Shown: positions 1-10,303, counted from the stretch's first letter. The stretch: DNA of 64,000 nt from Nostocales cyanobacterium HT-58-2 (GCA_002163975.1 CP019636.1:2856001-2920000); one strand, 5' to 3'. Translations and numbers: made by a program. The notes: a model not told the origin generated them from the sequence alone.

Positions 1-2
1 AA

Positions 3-170
3 CCAGAGAATTGGAAGAAGGCATTGCCAAACTGTCCCCAACCAAGTGATGAGGACTTGGCACAATTGGCAGAGGCGAAATCAACTGGGCGAATTAAGGA
101 CTATTATCGTCAGCCGGATGGGCTATGGGTAGTAGACACGGGTAGTCAGTGTGTTAATTTCTGTAATTTT

Positions 171-194
<24 letters not shown>
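3..194 (+). CDS. Partial 3' end of an unidentified gene (cut by window edge)
   Basis: An open frame enters from the window edge and stops at 192-194. It encodes about 63 residues. The stretch around DEDLAQLAEAKSTG, followed by YYRQPDGLWVV, loosely resembles the C-terminal module of the disrupted ribbon-helix-helix protein at 6557-6958 (DLATLEREQ..., DNGLYHPI). That suggests a related small cyanobacterial protein, but the similarity is weak and judged by eye. The frame overlaps the 3' end of the convergent NACHT gene by 24 bp. It may also be a chance open frame. Confidence 0.3.
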
Positions 195-2582
<2,388 letters not shown>

Positions 2583-2616
2583 GCCTTGCAGCCAGAGGTT
2601 TATAGATTACATTACC

Positions 2617-2675
2617 GCACAATCACAAGCCAAGCATAAGACAACCAAAAGGTAATTTTAGACAAACGATTGTGC
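2617..2675. promoter_or_regulatory. Inverted repeat in the divergent NACHT / membrane-protein promoter region
   Basis: The arms gcacaatc (2617-2624) and gattgtgc (2668-2675) face each other in the 156-bp spacer between the divergent NACHT and membrane-protein genes. The core gcacaat recurs in the perfect palindrome at 3036-3061 just after the membrane-protein gene. This would suit an operator shared by the pair, but no regulator is identified. Confidence 0.35.
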
Positions 2676-2738
2676 AGTCAAGGTTGGGGGAATTTAGCTT
2701 GATGCTAGAAGTAACAAACTTAATTACCCCAAGCTACT

Positions 2739-3014
2739 ATGAGATACACACCTGAACTACCTAATTCCAAATCAACACTAGAATTAAGCATTGCTAATGA
2801 ACGCCTACGGCAAGCACGCCTGAGTTTCAACCTAGCACTCGTTGCTACTGCTGTATCCGCCTTCATTAGCTTAGTTGGTGCAGGGCTTCTGCTTACAGGA
2901 AAAGCTAATGAAGGAGCAGTGACTGCCGCCGGGGGAATGGCTGCTAGTGTGCGATGTGCCCAACTTGCCAAAGAAGCAAACGATAGACTTGACAGAATTT
3001 CACAAGTTAAATAA
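2739..3014 (+). CDS. Small two-TM protein of the cyanobacterial TRADD-N-associated membrane family
   Basis: This 91-aa protein has an N-terminal helix (residues 10-28), then two hydrophobic segments (about 29-55 and 60-75) and a charged C-terminal helix (AKEANDRLDRI). The pattern RLSFNLALVATAVSAFIS, then a Gly-rich turn, then GAVTAAGGMAASVRC matches my recollection of the cyanobacterial TRADD-N-associated two-transmembrane family. That family is described around predicted NLR/TRADD conflict systems, where the membrane segment may act as a membrane-perturbing effector. Here it is divergent from a NACHT gene across 156 bp, which supports that reading. The family name is from memory and a profile search would settle it. 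Confidence 0.7.
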   Translation: MRYTPELPNSKSTLELSIANERLRQARLSFNLALVATAVSAFISLVGAGLLLTGKANEGAVTAAGGMAASVRCAQLAKEANDRLDRISQVK

Positions 3015-3035
3015 GGTTTGGTTGCAATTGCCAGC

Positions 3036-3061
3036 ATTGCACAATTGGTCAATTGTGCAAT
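3036..3061. repeat. Perfect 12-bp palindrome with 2-nt spacer
   Basis: attgcacaattg (3036-3047) and caattgtgcaat (3050-3061) are exact inverted copies 21 bp after the stop of the membrane-protein gene. There is no T-tract, so a dimeric-regulator site or cruciform is at least as likely as a terminator. It shares its core with the inverted repeat at 2617-2675. Confidence 0.7.
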
Positions 3062-3285
3062 TTGCACGTACTGTTTGATTGTTGACAAAAAAGATGATGG
3101 GCGATCGCTTTGAGCGATAACGGAGCATCGCGGTGTAGTACGAAAGAGTAAGGGTTACATAAACATATTTTCAATTAGTCCGCGACAATTTTCACTTTGT
3201 CTGCGAATCGACAATTTTGATTCAAACATTCCATAGTCAGAAACGCGGTAAACTGTCTGTACTAGAGTATAGATATAGTGTAGAA

Positions 3286-3459
3286 ATGGCGAATGTGGAA
3301 CGCGAATCAATTAACTTCAAACTCCCCAAAACCCTGACTAAAGCACTCCGCACTGCTGCACGAGAACGTAACACCACTGCTACTGACTTAGTTATCCAGG
3401 GCTTGCATCATATCCTGGGGTCAGCCCCAGGTACAGAAACGAGTGTAGAAATTCGTCTA
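3286..3459 (+). pseudogene. 5' part of a ribbon-helix-helix protein gene, interrupted by IS elements
   Basis: The start at 3286 (MANVERESINFKLPK) gives a CopG/RHH-like N-terminus: a beta strand (SINFKLP) followed by two helices (LTKALRTAARER, TATDLVIQGLHHIL). The frame runs into the IS left end at 3460 and stops artificially at 3477. Removing the inserted DNA joins codon 58 (CTA at 3457-3459) in frame to 6557 onward, giving a 191-residue protein whose sequence reads smoothly across the junction (VEIRL then QQLEAQL). RHH proteins are usually small DNA-binding regulators or antitoxins; the original function is unknown. A truncated 63-residue protein may still be made. Confidence 0.8.
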
Positions 3460-4883
3460 CTCACATCTTGCACCTAACCGAACAAACCCGTAAAAGGCAA
3501 ATAAGGAGTACAAAAATATAACAGAAGATGAAGAAAAAGTTTAAGTATATGTGAGTGATAAAGAGACTTAAGTAGCCGTAATATTACATAAACAGCTTCC
3601 AAAATACAAGATGTAGGGATGACTATTTGCGTCATCCCGTAGTGCGCTCGCCTACGGCGGGCGCGGAGCGCCATCGCTAACTTTAATTCCAAAAACTGAA
3701 TTTGCTTTGATAGCAGGAAATATGAGAGAAAGGGCGTGAAATCTCGAATTTTTTATAGCAAGAACAATGCTTGCCTACGCCCAAGAGCTAGTATACAATC
3801 TCAAAGAGTTGATGCCGACACAATACCAAAAAGATAATCTTGATACCATGATGGGATTATTTTTGGAGGCGCAAGGGCATCCTTTACCCGAACACTCTCA
3901 AACCAAATCTCCGAGTGCATTGAGTCGGTTTTTGAATATGAATCCTTGGTCAACAAAGGATATGATTCGTATTGTTCGCAGCCATGTATTAGAGACAGTT
4001 TCAAAGGTTTTATCAGCATCAGGAAAAGGACGTAGACCATTTTTACAGGTTATTATTGACCTAACGACTCTTGAAAAACGGGGTAAATTCAAAGAGTTTG
4101 AGGATTTAATAAGAGTTTATAACGGCAAGCGTGGTCTGCATATAGTAGTTGTTTATTTAGTTGTAGGAAAGTGGCGTATACCTTGGAACTTTCGTGTTTG
4201 GAGAGGTAAGGGTACACCCTCACCCGCTCAACTAGGACTCAAGTTAGTGAAGCGTTTACCTAAATATTTAACTGAACGCTTTCAGGTGATTATTTTGGCT
4301 GATACGGCCTTTGGGAGCGTGGAATTTCTTGATGGTGTACGCAAGTTTAGATATCATGCGGTTACAGGTGTGGCTATTAACCGTAAATTAGTTGATGGAA
4401 GAGTTTTAAGACATTTACACAAACAGGGACAACAAGTCCATTTGGTTGGTTTAAAGTTTCCCGTTACCGTATCTTGGTATTACTTAAAGCGCGATAAGGG
4501 CAAGCTTGAAAAACGTTTTGTCTTGTCTACCCGTCCCATTAAAGCTTCTACTCTCAAGTGGTGGGGTAAGCGTCGTTGGCAAATTGAGGGATGGTTTAAA
4601 ACCGCAAAGCATCGTTTTGGTTTGCACCGTTTTGGACAGGGTTCTCTCCTTGGCATGTATCGCTGGCTGATTCTTTCTCTGACTGCCTACCTCATAGCTC
4701 ATTGGACTTATCTTCATATTCAGTCTGCATCACCACCTGATTGGGGTCAGGCTGCACAAACTGCCTTAGAATCTATTTTTCCCCAAATAGTTGTGTCTCT
4801 TCTTTTACTTAATATTGAACGTCTAGCTCCCCTTGCACGTAGTTGTGGTTTTGACATTCATATTTCCAGGTGCAAGATGTGAG
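3460..4883 (+). mobile_element. IS4/IS701-like insertion sequence (about 1.42 kb)
   Basis: The ends are perfect 16-bp inverted repeats: ctcacatcttgcacct at 3460-3475 and its complement at 4868-4883. One transposase gene fills the right three quarters and overlaps the right repeat. The host sequence gtcta precedes the left end (3455-3459) and recurs at 6552-6556 after the adjoining IS110 element, consistent with a 4-5 bp target duplication split by a later insertion. About 290 bp before the transposase are non-coding and hold a short hairpin (gggatga/tcatccc, 3616-3638) and a GC-rich palindromic patch (about 3642-3665) of a kind common in cyanobacterial spacers. Confidence 0.85.
3767..4882 (+). 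CDS. IS4/IS701-family DDE transposase
   Basis: This 371-aa transposase has a recognisable DDE triad: D in VIIDLTTLEKRG (about residue 93), D in VIILADTAFG (about 179) and E in RRWQIEGWFKTAKHRFG (about 275). The block WFKTAKHRFGLHRFG is typical of cyanobacterial IS4/IS701-group enzymes. Length and reading frame look intact, so the enzyme may be active. The last residues (HISRCKM) are encoded by the right terminal inverted repeat. IS4 and IS701 assignment cannot be separated without an ISfinder comparison. Confidence 0.92.
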   Translation: MLAYAQELVYNLKELMPTQYQKDNLDTMMGLFLEAQGHPLPEHSQTKSPSALSRFLNMNPWSTKDMIRIVRSHVLETVSKVLSASGKGRRPFLQVIIDLTTLEKRGKFKEFEDLIRVYNGKRGLHIVVVYLVVGKWRIPWNFRVWRGKGTPSPAQLGLKLVKRLPKYLTERFQVIILADTAFGSVEFLDGVRKFRYHAVTGVAINRKLVDGRVLRHLHKQGQQVHLVGLKFPVTVSWYYLKRDKGKLEKRFVLSTRPIKASTLKWWGKRRWQIEGWFKTAKHRFGLHRFGQGSLLGMYRWLILSLTAYLIAHWTYLHIQSASPPDWGQAAQTALESIFPQIVVSLLLLNIERLAPLARSCGFDIHISRCKM

Positions 4884-5121
4884 CCTCCGACTAGCGCGGC
4901 GACGCACTAGCAAAATATCGAAGAAACACAGCCTCTCGAATGTATTAAAGCTAATAAATATTACACTGAAGTAGTACCGTGACAGCAAAAACCGTCTTAT
5001 CAATGGTGCAGTATTTGCCCGAATGTGAGCCTGGTTCTGGGTGATTTTGGCAGAAATATTGGTGAAGTAATGACCGTTACTATCCCGTTTGAGAGATTAG
5101 ATTTATTAGCCTCACTCAGGC
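4884..5121 (+). ncRNA. Putative IS110 bridge-RNA region
   Basis: This is the non-coding left part of the IS110 element. Such elements (IS621 is the studied example) transcribe a bridge RNA here whose two loops pair with target and donor DNA. Two guide-like matches are visible. atgtgagcct at 5023-5032 is identical to the left junction at 4877-4886. ttgagag at 5089-5095 is identical to the right junction at 6546-6552. The order, target-like guide then donor-like guide, agrees with the known architecture. I did not fold the RNA and the boundaries are approximate. Confidence 0.5.
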
Positions 5122-5169
5122 ATGGTACATCCTTACACAAAAACTATGCGCTCGCTGTGGTCAAAACCT

Positions 5170-6549
5170 ATGAAGAAGCAGGAACAGCCAATTGCCGCAG
5201 AGCAAAGAAATCTACCTGTAATTAACCCGAATGCGGCAGGTATTGATATTGGTGCTGATAGACATTGGGTGAGTGTTCCTGTTGACAGGGATAGCGAGAA
5301 TGTGCATAGTTTTGCTTGCTTTACAGCAGAGCTATATGCAATGGCTGATTGGTTAAAACAGTGTGGGATTGAAACGGTGGCAATGGAATCAACAGGGGTC
5401 TATTGGATACCTGTGTTTCAAGTGTTAGAAAGCCGTGGTTTCGAGGTCAAGTTGGTAAATGCTCACTACGTCAAAACTGTACCTGGTCGGAAAACGGATG
5501 TTTTAGATTGCCAATGGCTGCAAAAGTTACATAGTTATGGTTTGTTATCCGGTTCATTCCGTCCAGATGACCAAATCTGTGTCCTGCGTAGTTACATTCG
5601 ACAACGAGATAACTTAATCAAGAGTGCTTGTGTTCACGTACAACGAATGCAAAAAGCCTTGACCGAGATGAATCTACAACTGCACAGAGTGATTAGTGAC
5701 ATTACAGGTACTACAGGCTTGAGCATTATCAAAGCCATTGTCAGGGGCGAACGTAACCCACTTACCCTCGCCGCACTTAAGGATGGGCGTATCAAAGCCT
5801 CTTGTGAAGAGATTGCTGCCGCTTTGACGGGCGATTATCGTGATGAGTTGATTTTCATCCTACAACAGGAATTGCAACTGTACGAGTTTTACCAGACACA
5901 GATTCTCGCCGTCGATGCCCAAATTGAGCAATGCTTGGCTTCATTTGCTGATAGGGTTGATGTGACAAAAAAGCCATTAACCAAACCTAAACGCCGAGGT
6001 AAGAAGCAGCCCGGTAATGCGCCTCAATTTGACCTGCGTACTCACTTGTATCGCATTAGTGGCGTTGATTTTACTCAAATTCAGGGCTTTGGCGCTTTGA
6101 CCGTATTGATATTGTTGTCCGAGTTGGGATTAGATCCGACTCGTTTCCCAACTGTGAAGCACTTTACTTCATGGTTAGGTTTATGCCCTGGTAGCCGTGT
6201 GACTGGTGGTAAAGTCAAAAGCTCTCAAACTCGCTCTGTTGTTAGTCGTGCTGCCAACGCTTTCCGGATGGCGGCTCAAACTCTTTGCCGTAGTAACTCG
6301 GCTTTAGGTGCTTATTACCGTCGTATGCAAGCCAAAATCGGCGCTCCCAAAGCTATTACTGCTGCTGCTCACAAGCTAGCACGTATTTTTTATCGCCTTT
6401 GGACTTCTGGTGATAAATTTATTGACCCTGGTGTTGATGCTTATGAGCAACAGTATCGAGAGCGGGTAGTTAATAACCTCAAGAAAAAAGCTTTGACTTT
6501 TGGTTTAGAACTCATCCCCATTTCTGACTCAACGCAATGTGTTTCTTGA
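5170..6549 (+). CDS. IS110-family transposase (DEDD/serine recombinase)
   Basis: The N-terminal RuvC-like half shows AGIDIGADRHWVSVPV, VAMESTGVYW and GRKTDVLDCQWL, which carry the DEDD acidic residues. The C-terminal half has the Tnp_20-type block FTSWLGLCPGSRVTGGKVKS, where the catalytic serine of IS110 recombinases lies. I prefer the start at 5170 (MKKQEQPIAAEQ, 459 aa) because the upstream in-frame ATG at 5122 adds 16 residues inside the presumed bridge-RNA region. The frame is intact. The stop abuts the right end of the element. Confidence 0.9.
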   Translation: MKKQEQPIAAEQRNLPVINPNAAGIDIGADRHWVSVPVDRDSENVHSFACFTAELYAMADWLKQCGIETVAMESTGVYWIPVFQVLESRGFEVKLVNAHYVKTVPGRKTDVLDCQWLQKLHSYGLLSGSFRPDDQICVLRSYIRQRDNLIKSACVHVQRMQKALTEMNLQLHRVISDITGTTGLSIIKAIVRGERNPLTLAALKDGRIKASCEEIAAALTGDYRDELIFILQQELQLYEFYQTQILAVDAQIEQCLASFADRVDVTKKPLTKPKRRGKKQPGNAPQFDLRTHLYRISGVDFTQIQGFGALTVLILLSELGLDPTRFPTVKHFTSWLGLCPGSRVTGGKVKSSQTRSVVSRAANAFRMAAQTLCRSNSALGAYYRRMQAKIGAPKAITAAAHKLARIFYRLWTSGDKFIDPGVDAYEQQYRERVVNNLKKKALTFGLELIPISDSTQCVS

Positions 6550-6556
6550 GAGTCTA

Positions 6557-6958
6557 CAACAACTGGAAGCTCAATTGACTCAAATCGTCAATCCCCAGGA
6601 TGCTCGTATAGAATCGGGTGTAGAAGAGAACTCCAAACAGAGACTTTCACTGTTGGAGCAGAAGACTGAAGCCATCATCCAAAGGTTAGCAAAAATAGAA
6701 GGAGCCATCTCCTTACTTAATCAGCGCTCCTCAACCGGCTCCCGGCGACAATCTTTTAACTACCACCCACCGCAGCAGCAACTGCAAGCTTATACAGGAG
6801 AAAATTTAGCCAAAAGATTAGGTGTCGATTTGGCAACTTTGGAGCGAGAGCAAACTAACCAGACCCCCAAAGATTTTGAAAGGTGGTGTAGGTCGAGAGA
6901 CCCTGGTTCTATTGGATGGCGCAGGAGTGACAATGGACTCTACCACCCCATCAAATGA
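6557..6958 (+). pseudogene. 3' part of the interrupted ribbon-helix-helix protein gene
   Basis: This is the continuation of the gene beginning at 3286. It encodes a coiled-coil stretch (QQLEAQLTQIV..., KQRLSLLEQKTEAIIQRLAKIEGAI) and a C-terminal module (AYTGENLAKRLGVDLATL ... FERWCRSRDPGSIGW ... NGLYHPI) recurrent in cyanobacterial small proteins. Without the IS pair it gives residues 59-191. An ATG at 6539 within the IS110 end could in principle start a separate 139-aa product, but no ribosome site is evident. Confidence 0.75.
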
Positions 6959-6985
6959 TGGAAAGCACTACGCATCCTTACAAAA

Positions 6986-7267
6986 CTACTCTTCCTTTAA
7001 CGGTCTTTGCGCGAGCATTCGCTCAATTGCTTTGTGAGTTCCATAAACGTCATAATTAATCCGCCACATTGACATTTTGAAGCTCCCGATTAACAAGCAA
7101 CGCTTCCTAGCTCTTTTGAGTGTTCGCTCGGCTGGGTTATGCCAAGAAGAAGCCAACTCTAGACAATAGTCCAAAGTGCCGCAGAAGGTGGCTTCTGATA
7201 ATTCACTAGTAAAAAACCAATCACCATCTGCACTAAATTCAGCTATCTGTCTCGTTTTCTTGTTCAT
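6986..7267 (-). CDS. Hypothetical protein (93 aa)
   Basis: The frame encodes a soluble, Arg/Glu/Trp-rich protein. Its middle (ATFCGTLDYCLELASSWHN, then ERTLKRARKRCLLIG) looks like a compact alpha/beta fold. I do not recognise the family. It lies between the disrupted RHH gene and a toxin-antitoxin pair on the same strand as the latter, with a 100-bp gap, so it may be part of the same accessory cluster. No signal peptide or membrane segment is seen. Confidence 0.5.
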   Translation of the reverse strand: MNKKTRQIAEFSADGDWFFTSELSEATFCGTLDYCLELASSWHNPAERTLKRARKRCLLIGSFKMSMWRINYDVYGTHKAIERMLAQRPLKEE

Positions 7268-7300
7268 TTGCTTTTGGCAATATAGCCTGTGTTCAAAATG

Positions 7301-7600
7301 CTATTGCAATCGACTCCGCCATTTCTCCGGGTTCTGGGAACAGTGAAAAACAGCATAGATGGTAATCTCCCGTTCATCAACCTCCTAGAAAACTACATAC
7401 GGAAAGCGCCTAACGACAGCACGGTGATAGGTTTCATGAACAATCTGGTGTAGATTGGGATTGCGCTGGATGGAATTCAGGCAGGCATCGATGCAGCGCA
7501 AAAATTCAGATCCCAGCCCGAATTCGCGTCCCTCGTACCAGTCGTAAGCCTCAGCAATGTCCTGTTCAGCGGCAGGAAGGATGAGCAACTTTTTAGCCAT
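7301..7600 (-). pseudogene. ParE/RelE-type toxin gene with an internal amber codon
   Basis: The first 71 residues (LPAAEQDIAEAYDWYEGREF, then EFLRCIDACLNSIQRNP, then HRAVVRRFPYVVF) are a ParE/RelE fold. A TAG at 7385-7387 ends it early. Reading through that codon continues in the same frame for 27 more residues that are the expected family ending (EVDEREITIYAVFHCSQNP then EKWRSRLQ) and stops at 7301-7303. A Tyr codon (TAT or TAC) turned into TAG by one substitution explains this. The start overlaps the end of the antitoxin gene by 8 bp. The toxin is therefore probably inactive unless the amber is suppressed. Confidence 0.85.
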
Positions 7601-7814
7601 GCCGTGCAGCGATTCTTGCTTTTGCTTCTTCCCAATTGCTAGCTATGGATGGATTTTGCTGGTATTCGGCTTTGCGGCGCGCCAGCTCTTCTTTGTGCCA
7701 ATCCAATACAGGCAAATCGGCTGGCGTAGCGGCGATTTCGTCCCACAGATCCTCGACCAGTTGCAGTTTTTCCGCTGGCGAGAGATTAGATAGTTCAGGT
7801 AGCACCGGGTTCAT
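7593..7814 (-). CDS. Antitoxin, addiction-module component family
   Basis: From the ATG at 7814 this is a 73-aa protein with the family pattern LSPAEKLQLVEDLWDEIA in the first half and EELARRKAEYQQNPSIASNW followed by EEAKARI at the end. That is the usual partner of chromosomal RelE/ParE toxins. A longer in-frame extension to 7919 is less likely because the conserved part begins right after MNPVLPELSN. The stop overlaps the toxin start by 8 bp, which implies translational coupling. It is intact, whereas its toxin carries a stop. Confidence 0.85.
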   Translation of the reverse strand: MNPVLPELSNLSPAEKLQLVEDLWDEIAATPADLPVLDWHKEELARRKAEYQQNPSIASNWEEAKARIAARHG

Positions 7815-8060
7815 GATTTTCTCCCATCGCACTTTCCTCTTATTACACCGCAAAACGGTTCTCAAAGCCAAACGATAGCGCTTAATTAATGCTTTCAAGC
7901 ACTTGGCATCAGATGACACTATATATACTCAGTTATTCAAAAAAATACGTAAAAGTCGGCTGGAGTTGCAGAGATTGGTGTTATGGAAAGTTGATACGAG
8001 GCAGTTGGTAAAGAATTGAGTCAAAAGGAGTGTAGAGAGGTGTCATCTGTTGAGAGAATT

Positions 8061-8092
8061 CAAACAGACAAAATCGCCGTTTTGTCTGTTTG
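8061..8092. promoter_or_regulatory. 13-bp perfect inverted repeat ahead of the integrase start
   Basis: caaacagacaaaa (8061-8073) and ttttgtctgtttg (8080-8092) are exact complements around a 6-nt loop, ending 15 bp before the recombinase ATG. The mRNA hairpin would occlude or set back the ribosome site. Alternatively it is an operator or a recombination arm site. It has the T-rich right arm of a terminator but no following T-run. Confidence 0.6.
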
Positions 8093-8107
8093 ATATTTTG
8101 ATTAACT

Positions 8108-9040
8108 ATGACACCAGTATTAGCAGTTAAGAGGCGAGGAAAGCAACTTTCCCATTTAGCCCCCGTTGATGCCCAGCAGCGATTAATCCAATTGTGGCTG
8201 CACGATAAGCCCCAGAGTACCCAAAAGTGTTACAGAATGTATGCTAGCTCCTATACCGCGTTTCTGGCTGGGGTGGGGAAGGCGATCGCTCACACAACTA
8301 TAGAAGATTTGGTAGAATTTTCCGAGCATTTGCATAACAGGGGTTTGGCAGCGCCTACCATAAAAACCTATATAGCAGCGGTCAAAAGCCTGCTATCATT
8401 TGCTTACAAAACAGGGTACATCAAGGAAAACCCCGGTGCTGCTATCAAGTTAAAAAAGGTTGACCAGCGGTTGCATGAGAAGGTTTTGACCGAAACTGAT
8501 ATTGCCCTGATGATTCGGCTCACCGAACGGGCTAACTATCGTTACAAATATCAACAAATTCGGGACTTGTTGATATTAAAACTATTATATGTTGCTGGCT
8601 TGCGGGTATCTGAATTGGTAAACCTCAAGTGGCGGGACTTTACTCCTCGCGACCGGACGGGGCAGATTACGGTTGTGGGCAAGGGCGACAAGTCTCGTCA
8701 CGTTCTCCTGCCAGAATATCTTTGGGTAGAACTTATGAACTACAGCGGGGACTCGCCCAAGGATGCTTATGTTTTCCCCAGTCGCAAGGGTAAGGGGTTG
8801 AAGCCGTTGCAGCGTCAAAATGTTGACCCCATTATTAAAGATGCAGCAGAACGGGCGGGGTTGACCCAAAAGGTTAGCTGTCACTGGCTTAGGCACTCCC
8901 ATGCTACCCATAATGCGGAGAGGGGAACGCCTGTTCCTTTGATTCAGCAAACGATGGGACACGCTGATATTAGCACAACATCAGGTTACATCCACATTCG
9001 ACCAGGGGATAGCAGTGCTTTGCATTTGCCTAAAGTTTGA
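8108..9040 (+). CDS. Tyrosine recombinase (XerC/D-like integrase)
   Basis: This 310-aa enzyme has an N-terminal SAM-like core-binding domain (TQKCYRMYASSYTAFLAGVG, residues about 38-110) and a catalytic domain with all residues present. R is in GLRVSELVNLKWRD (about 170), K in VVGKGDKSRHV, HxxR in HWLRHSHATH, H in QTMGHADISTT and the nucleophile Tyr in SGYIHI near residue 297. It should be catalytically competent. It is not adjacent to an identifiable phage or integron, so it may be the integrase of a small island or an orphan site-specific recombinase. A strong inverted repeat lies just upstream. Confidence 0.9.
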   Translation: MTPVLAVKRRGKQLSHLAPVDAQQRLIQLWLHDKPQSTQKCYRMYASSYTAFLAGVGKAIAHTTIEDLVEFSEHLHNRGLAAPTIKTYIAAVKSLLSFAYKTGYIKENPGAAIKLKKVDQRLHEKVLTETDIALMIRLTERANYRYKYQQIRDLLILKLLYVAGLRVSELVNLKWRDFTPRDRTGQITVVGKGDKSRHVLLPEYLWVELMNYSGDSPKDAYVFPSRKGKGLKPLQRQNVDPIIKDAAERAGLTQKVSCHWLRHSHATHNAERGTPVPLIQQTMGHADISTTSGYIHIRPGDSSALHLPKV

Positions 9041-9140
9041 TATCAAGCCATCATTTAACAGGCGACTTTGAATTACCGTCTAAGTCTTACTGGTTGGGCT
9101 TTGAATGATTTGTTTGAGAAGTATGGTTATAAGGCGATCA

Positions 9141-9596
9141 CTATGGCTCTTTTTCACCTTCCATTAATTTCACTAACTTATTTTTTATGGTTCCAGCATA
9201 AAAAATATCAGGTTGTGCTTGTGATAAATAATCATTTATATCTTGTTTTAAGTCTTTAAAATCGCTTGAAGATTGATTTGGATAACGTTCTAAAAATCTA
9301 TGCATATAGGAGTGTAGCTCTATATATGACTTTAAGGGTTCTGATAACTCACCTTGAAGAACTTGAACAACGGACATCCCTTCTTTTTCAGTGGAGAACC
9401 CAATGGGTAATCTAGTCAATCGAACAAGACATTCTTGGTACAACTCGTAAAGTCTTTCTGTTTCCCTTCGCTTTTGCTCCCTTTCCCATTGCTTTTGGTC
9501 TCTTTGAAGTTGAAACCGATTATTGATAATAGTAGGGAGTAAAACCATTAGCCCCCCTACGGCACTTGCAATAATTGGTACAAAAGCGGAGTCCAT
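9141..9596 (-). CDS. Hypothetical protein with one N-terminal membrane helix
   Basis: I choose MDSAFVPI at 9596 as start (151 aa). Residues about 4-26 (AFVPIIASAVGGLMVLLPTI) form a single transmembrane helix, followed by a highly charged coiled coil (QRDQKQWEREQKRRETERLY) and a helical cytoplasmic domain. This layout recurs in accessory regions of many bacteria, but I do not recognise a named family. It lies alone between the integrase and a SnoaL-like gene. An alternative start at 9626 would add ten residues. Confidence 0.6.
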   Translation of the reverse strand: MDSAFVPIIASAVGGLMVLLPTIINNRFQLQRDQKQWEREQKRRETERLYELYQECLVRLTRLPIGFSTEKEGMSVVQVLQGELSEPLKSYIELHSYMHRFLERYPNQSSSDFKDLKQDINDYLSQAQPDIFYAGTIKNKLVKLMEGEKEP

Positions 9597-9892
9597 CTTG
9601 GGTATGCAAAGGTTAAGCATATACACTTTTGATCACGTTACTTATACTTTTTTCTGACTGCATTATACGCAGAACAAGAGGAGCAAGCACCCTCTTGTCT
9701 TCACACAAACTTCAATAATACAGGTAGTAATTTTAACAAGAAATGCTGTAAAAATTTTAGAAAGCTCATGTAGGTTTCTTGTAAAAAATAAGGTTACTGG
9801 TAGGGCAATTAGGATTGAATTGAGATTACTGGTGCATGATTTTAAGGTGAGATAAGCCGATAGAGTAGTTAAATGGTAAGGAGAAGTAACTA

Positions 9893-10303
9893 GTGAGAAC
9901 CGACAAACTTAGAGTCAATCAGCTTTCACCCAAGACCTATGAGTGGTATCTTGCCTACTTGCAGGCTATTGATACCAAAAACGTTGAAGTATACGGCACA
10001 TTCTTGGCAGATGATTGTGTCATGCAATCCAACAATAATTCTCCTGTTCAGGGTAAAGCTGATATCTTGCAGAGTCTTTCTTATTACTGGACTACATTTG
10101 ATAGCTTGACTCACGACTTACTCAATATTTATGGCAGCGATTCGTCTTTTGTCCTTGAAGCCTTGAATCATTACAAACGCAACGATGGAAAGGTCATAAC
10201 AATTCCAGCGGTAGCTATCACTGACCGTAACGAAGCAGGCTTAGTGACTTCTATCAGGCTTTACACTGATACAACACCCTTGTTTGCAGCCACCGCCACT
10301 TAA
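9893..10303 (+). CDS. SnoaL-like / NTF2-fold protein
   Basis: The GTG start at 9893 is preceded by a good ribosome site (aaggag, about 9880). The 136 residues show the NTF2-like pattern: TYEWYLAYLQAIDTKNVEVY, FLADDCVMQSNN, GKADILQSLSYYW, and alternating strands to the end (SIRLYTDTTPLF). Such domains bind small ligands or act as cyclases or hydratases; nothing here fixes a substrate. The stop codon is directly followed by a tyrosine-recombinase remnant. Confidence 0.7.
   Translation: MRTDKLRVNQLSPKTYEWYLAYLQAIDTKNVEVYGTFLADDCVMQSNNNSPVQGKADILQSLSYYWTTFDSLTHDLLNIYGSDSSFVLEALNHYKRNDGKVITIPAVAITDRNEAGLVTSIRLYTDTTPLFAATAT

Larger units (their letters stand above)
4884..6551 (+). mobile_element. 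IS110-family element inserted at the right end of the IS4-like element
   Basis: DNA between the right inverted repeat of the IS4-like element (ends 4883) and the repeated target bases gtcta (6552-6556) is one IS110-family unit without terminal inverted repeats. It has about 238-285 non-coding bp on the left, then the transposase gene, whose stop (6547-6549) lies within a few bases of the right junction. That is the IS110-group layout, with the bridge RNA encoded upstream of the recombinase. The exact edges depend on the core dinucleotide: a GAG shared by both junctions or a CT at 4885-4886 and 6554-6555 are both possible. Confidence 0.8.

Noticed and set aside
3642..3665. GC-rich palindromic patch as a specific regulatory site
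   Set aside because: A similar patch occurs near 14578-14616; such palindromic patches are common spacer repeats in cyanobacteria, so no specific role can be claimed.
9068..9259. 63-codon open frame on the plus strand
   Set aside because: It overlaps the 3' end of the membrane-anchored gene on the other strand and has no ribosome site.
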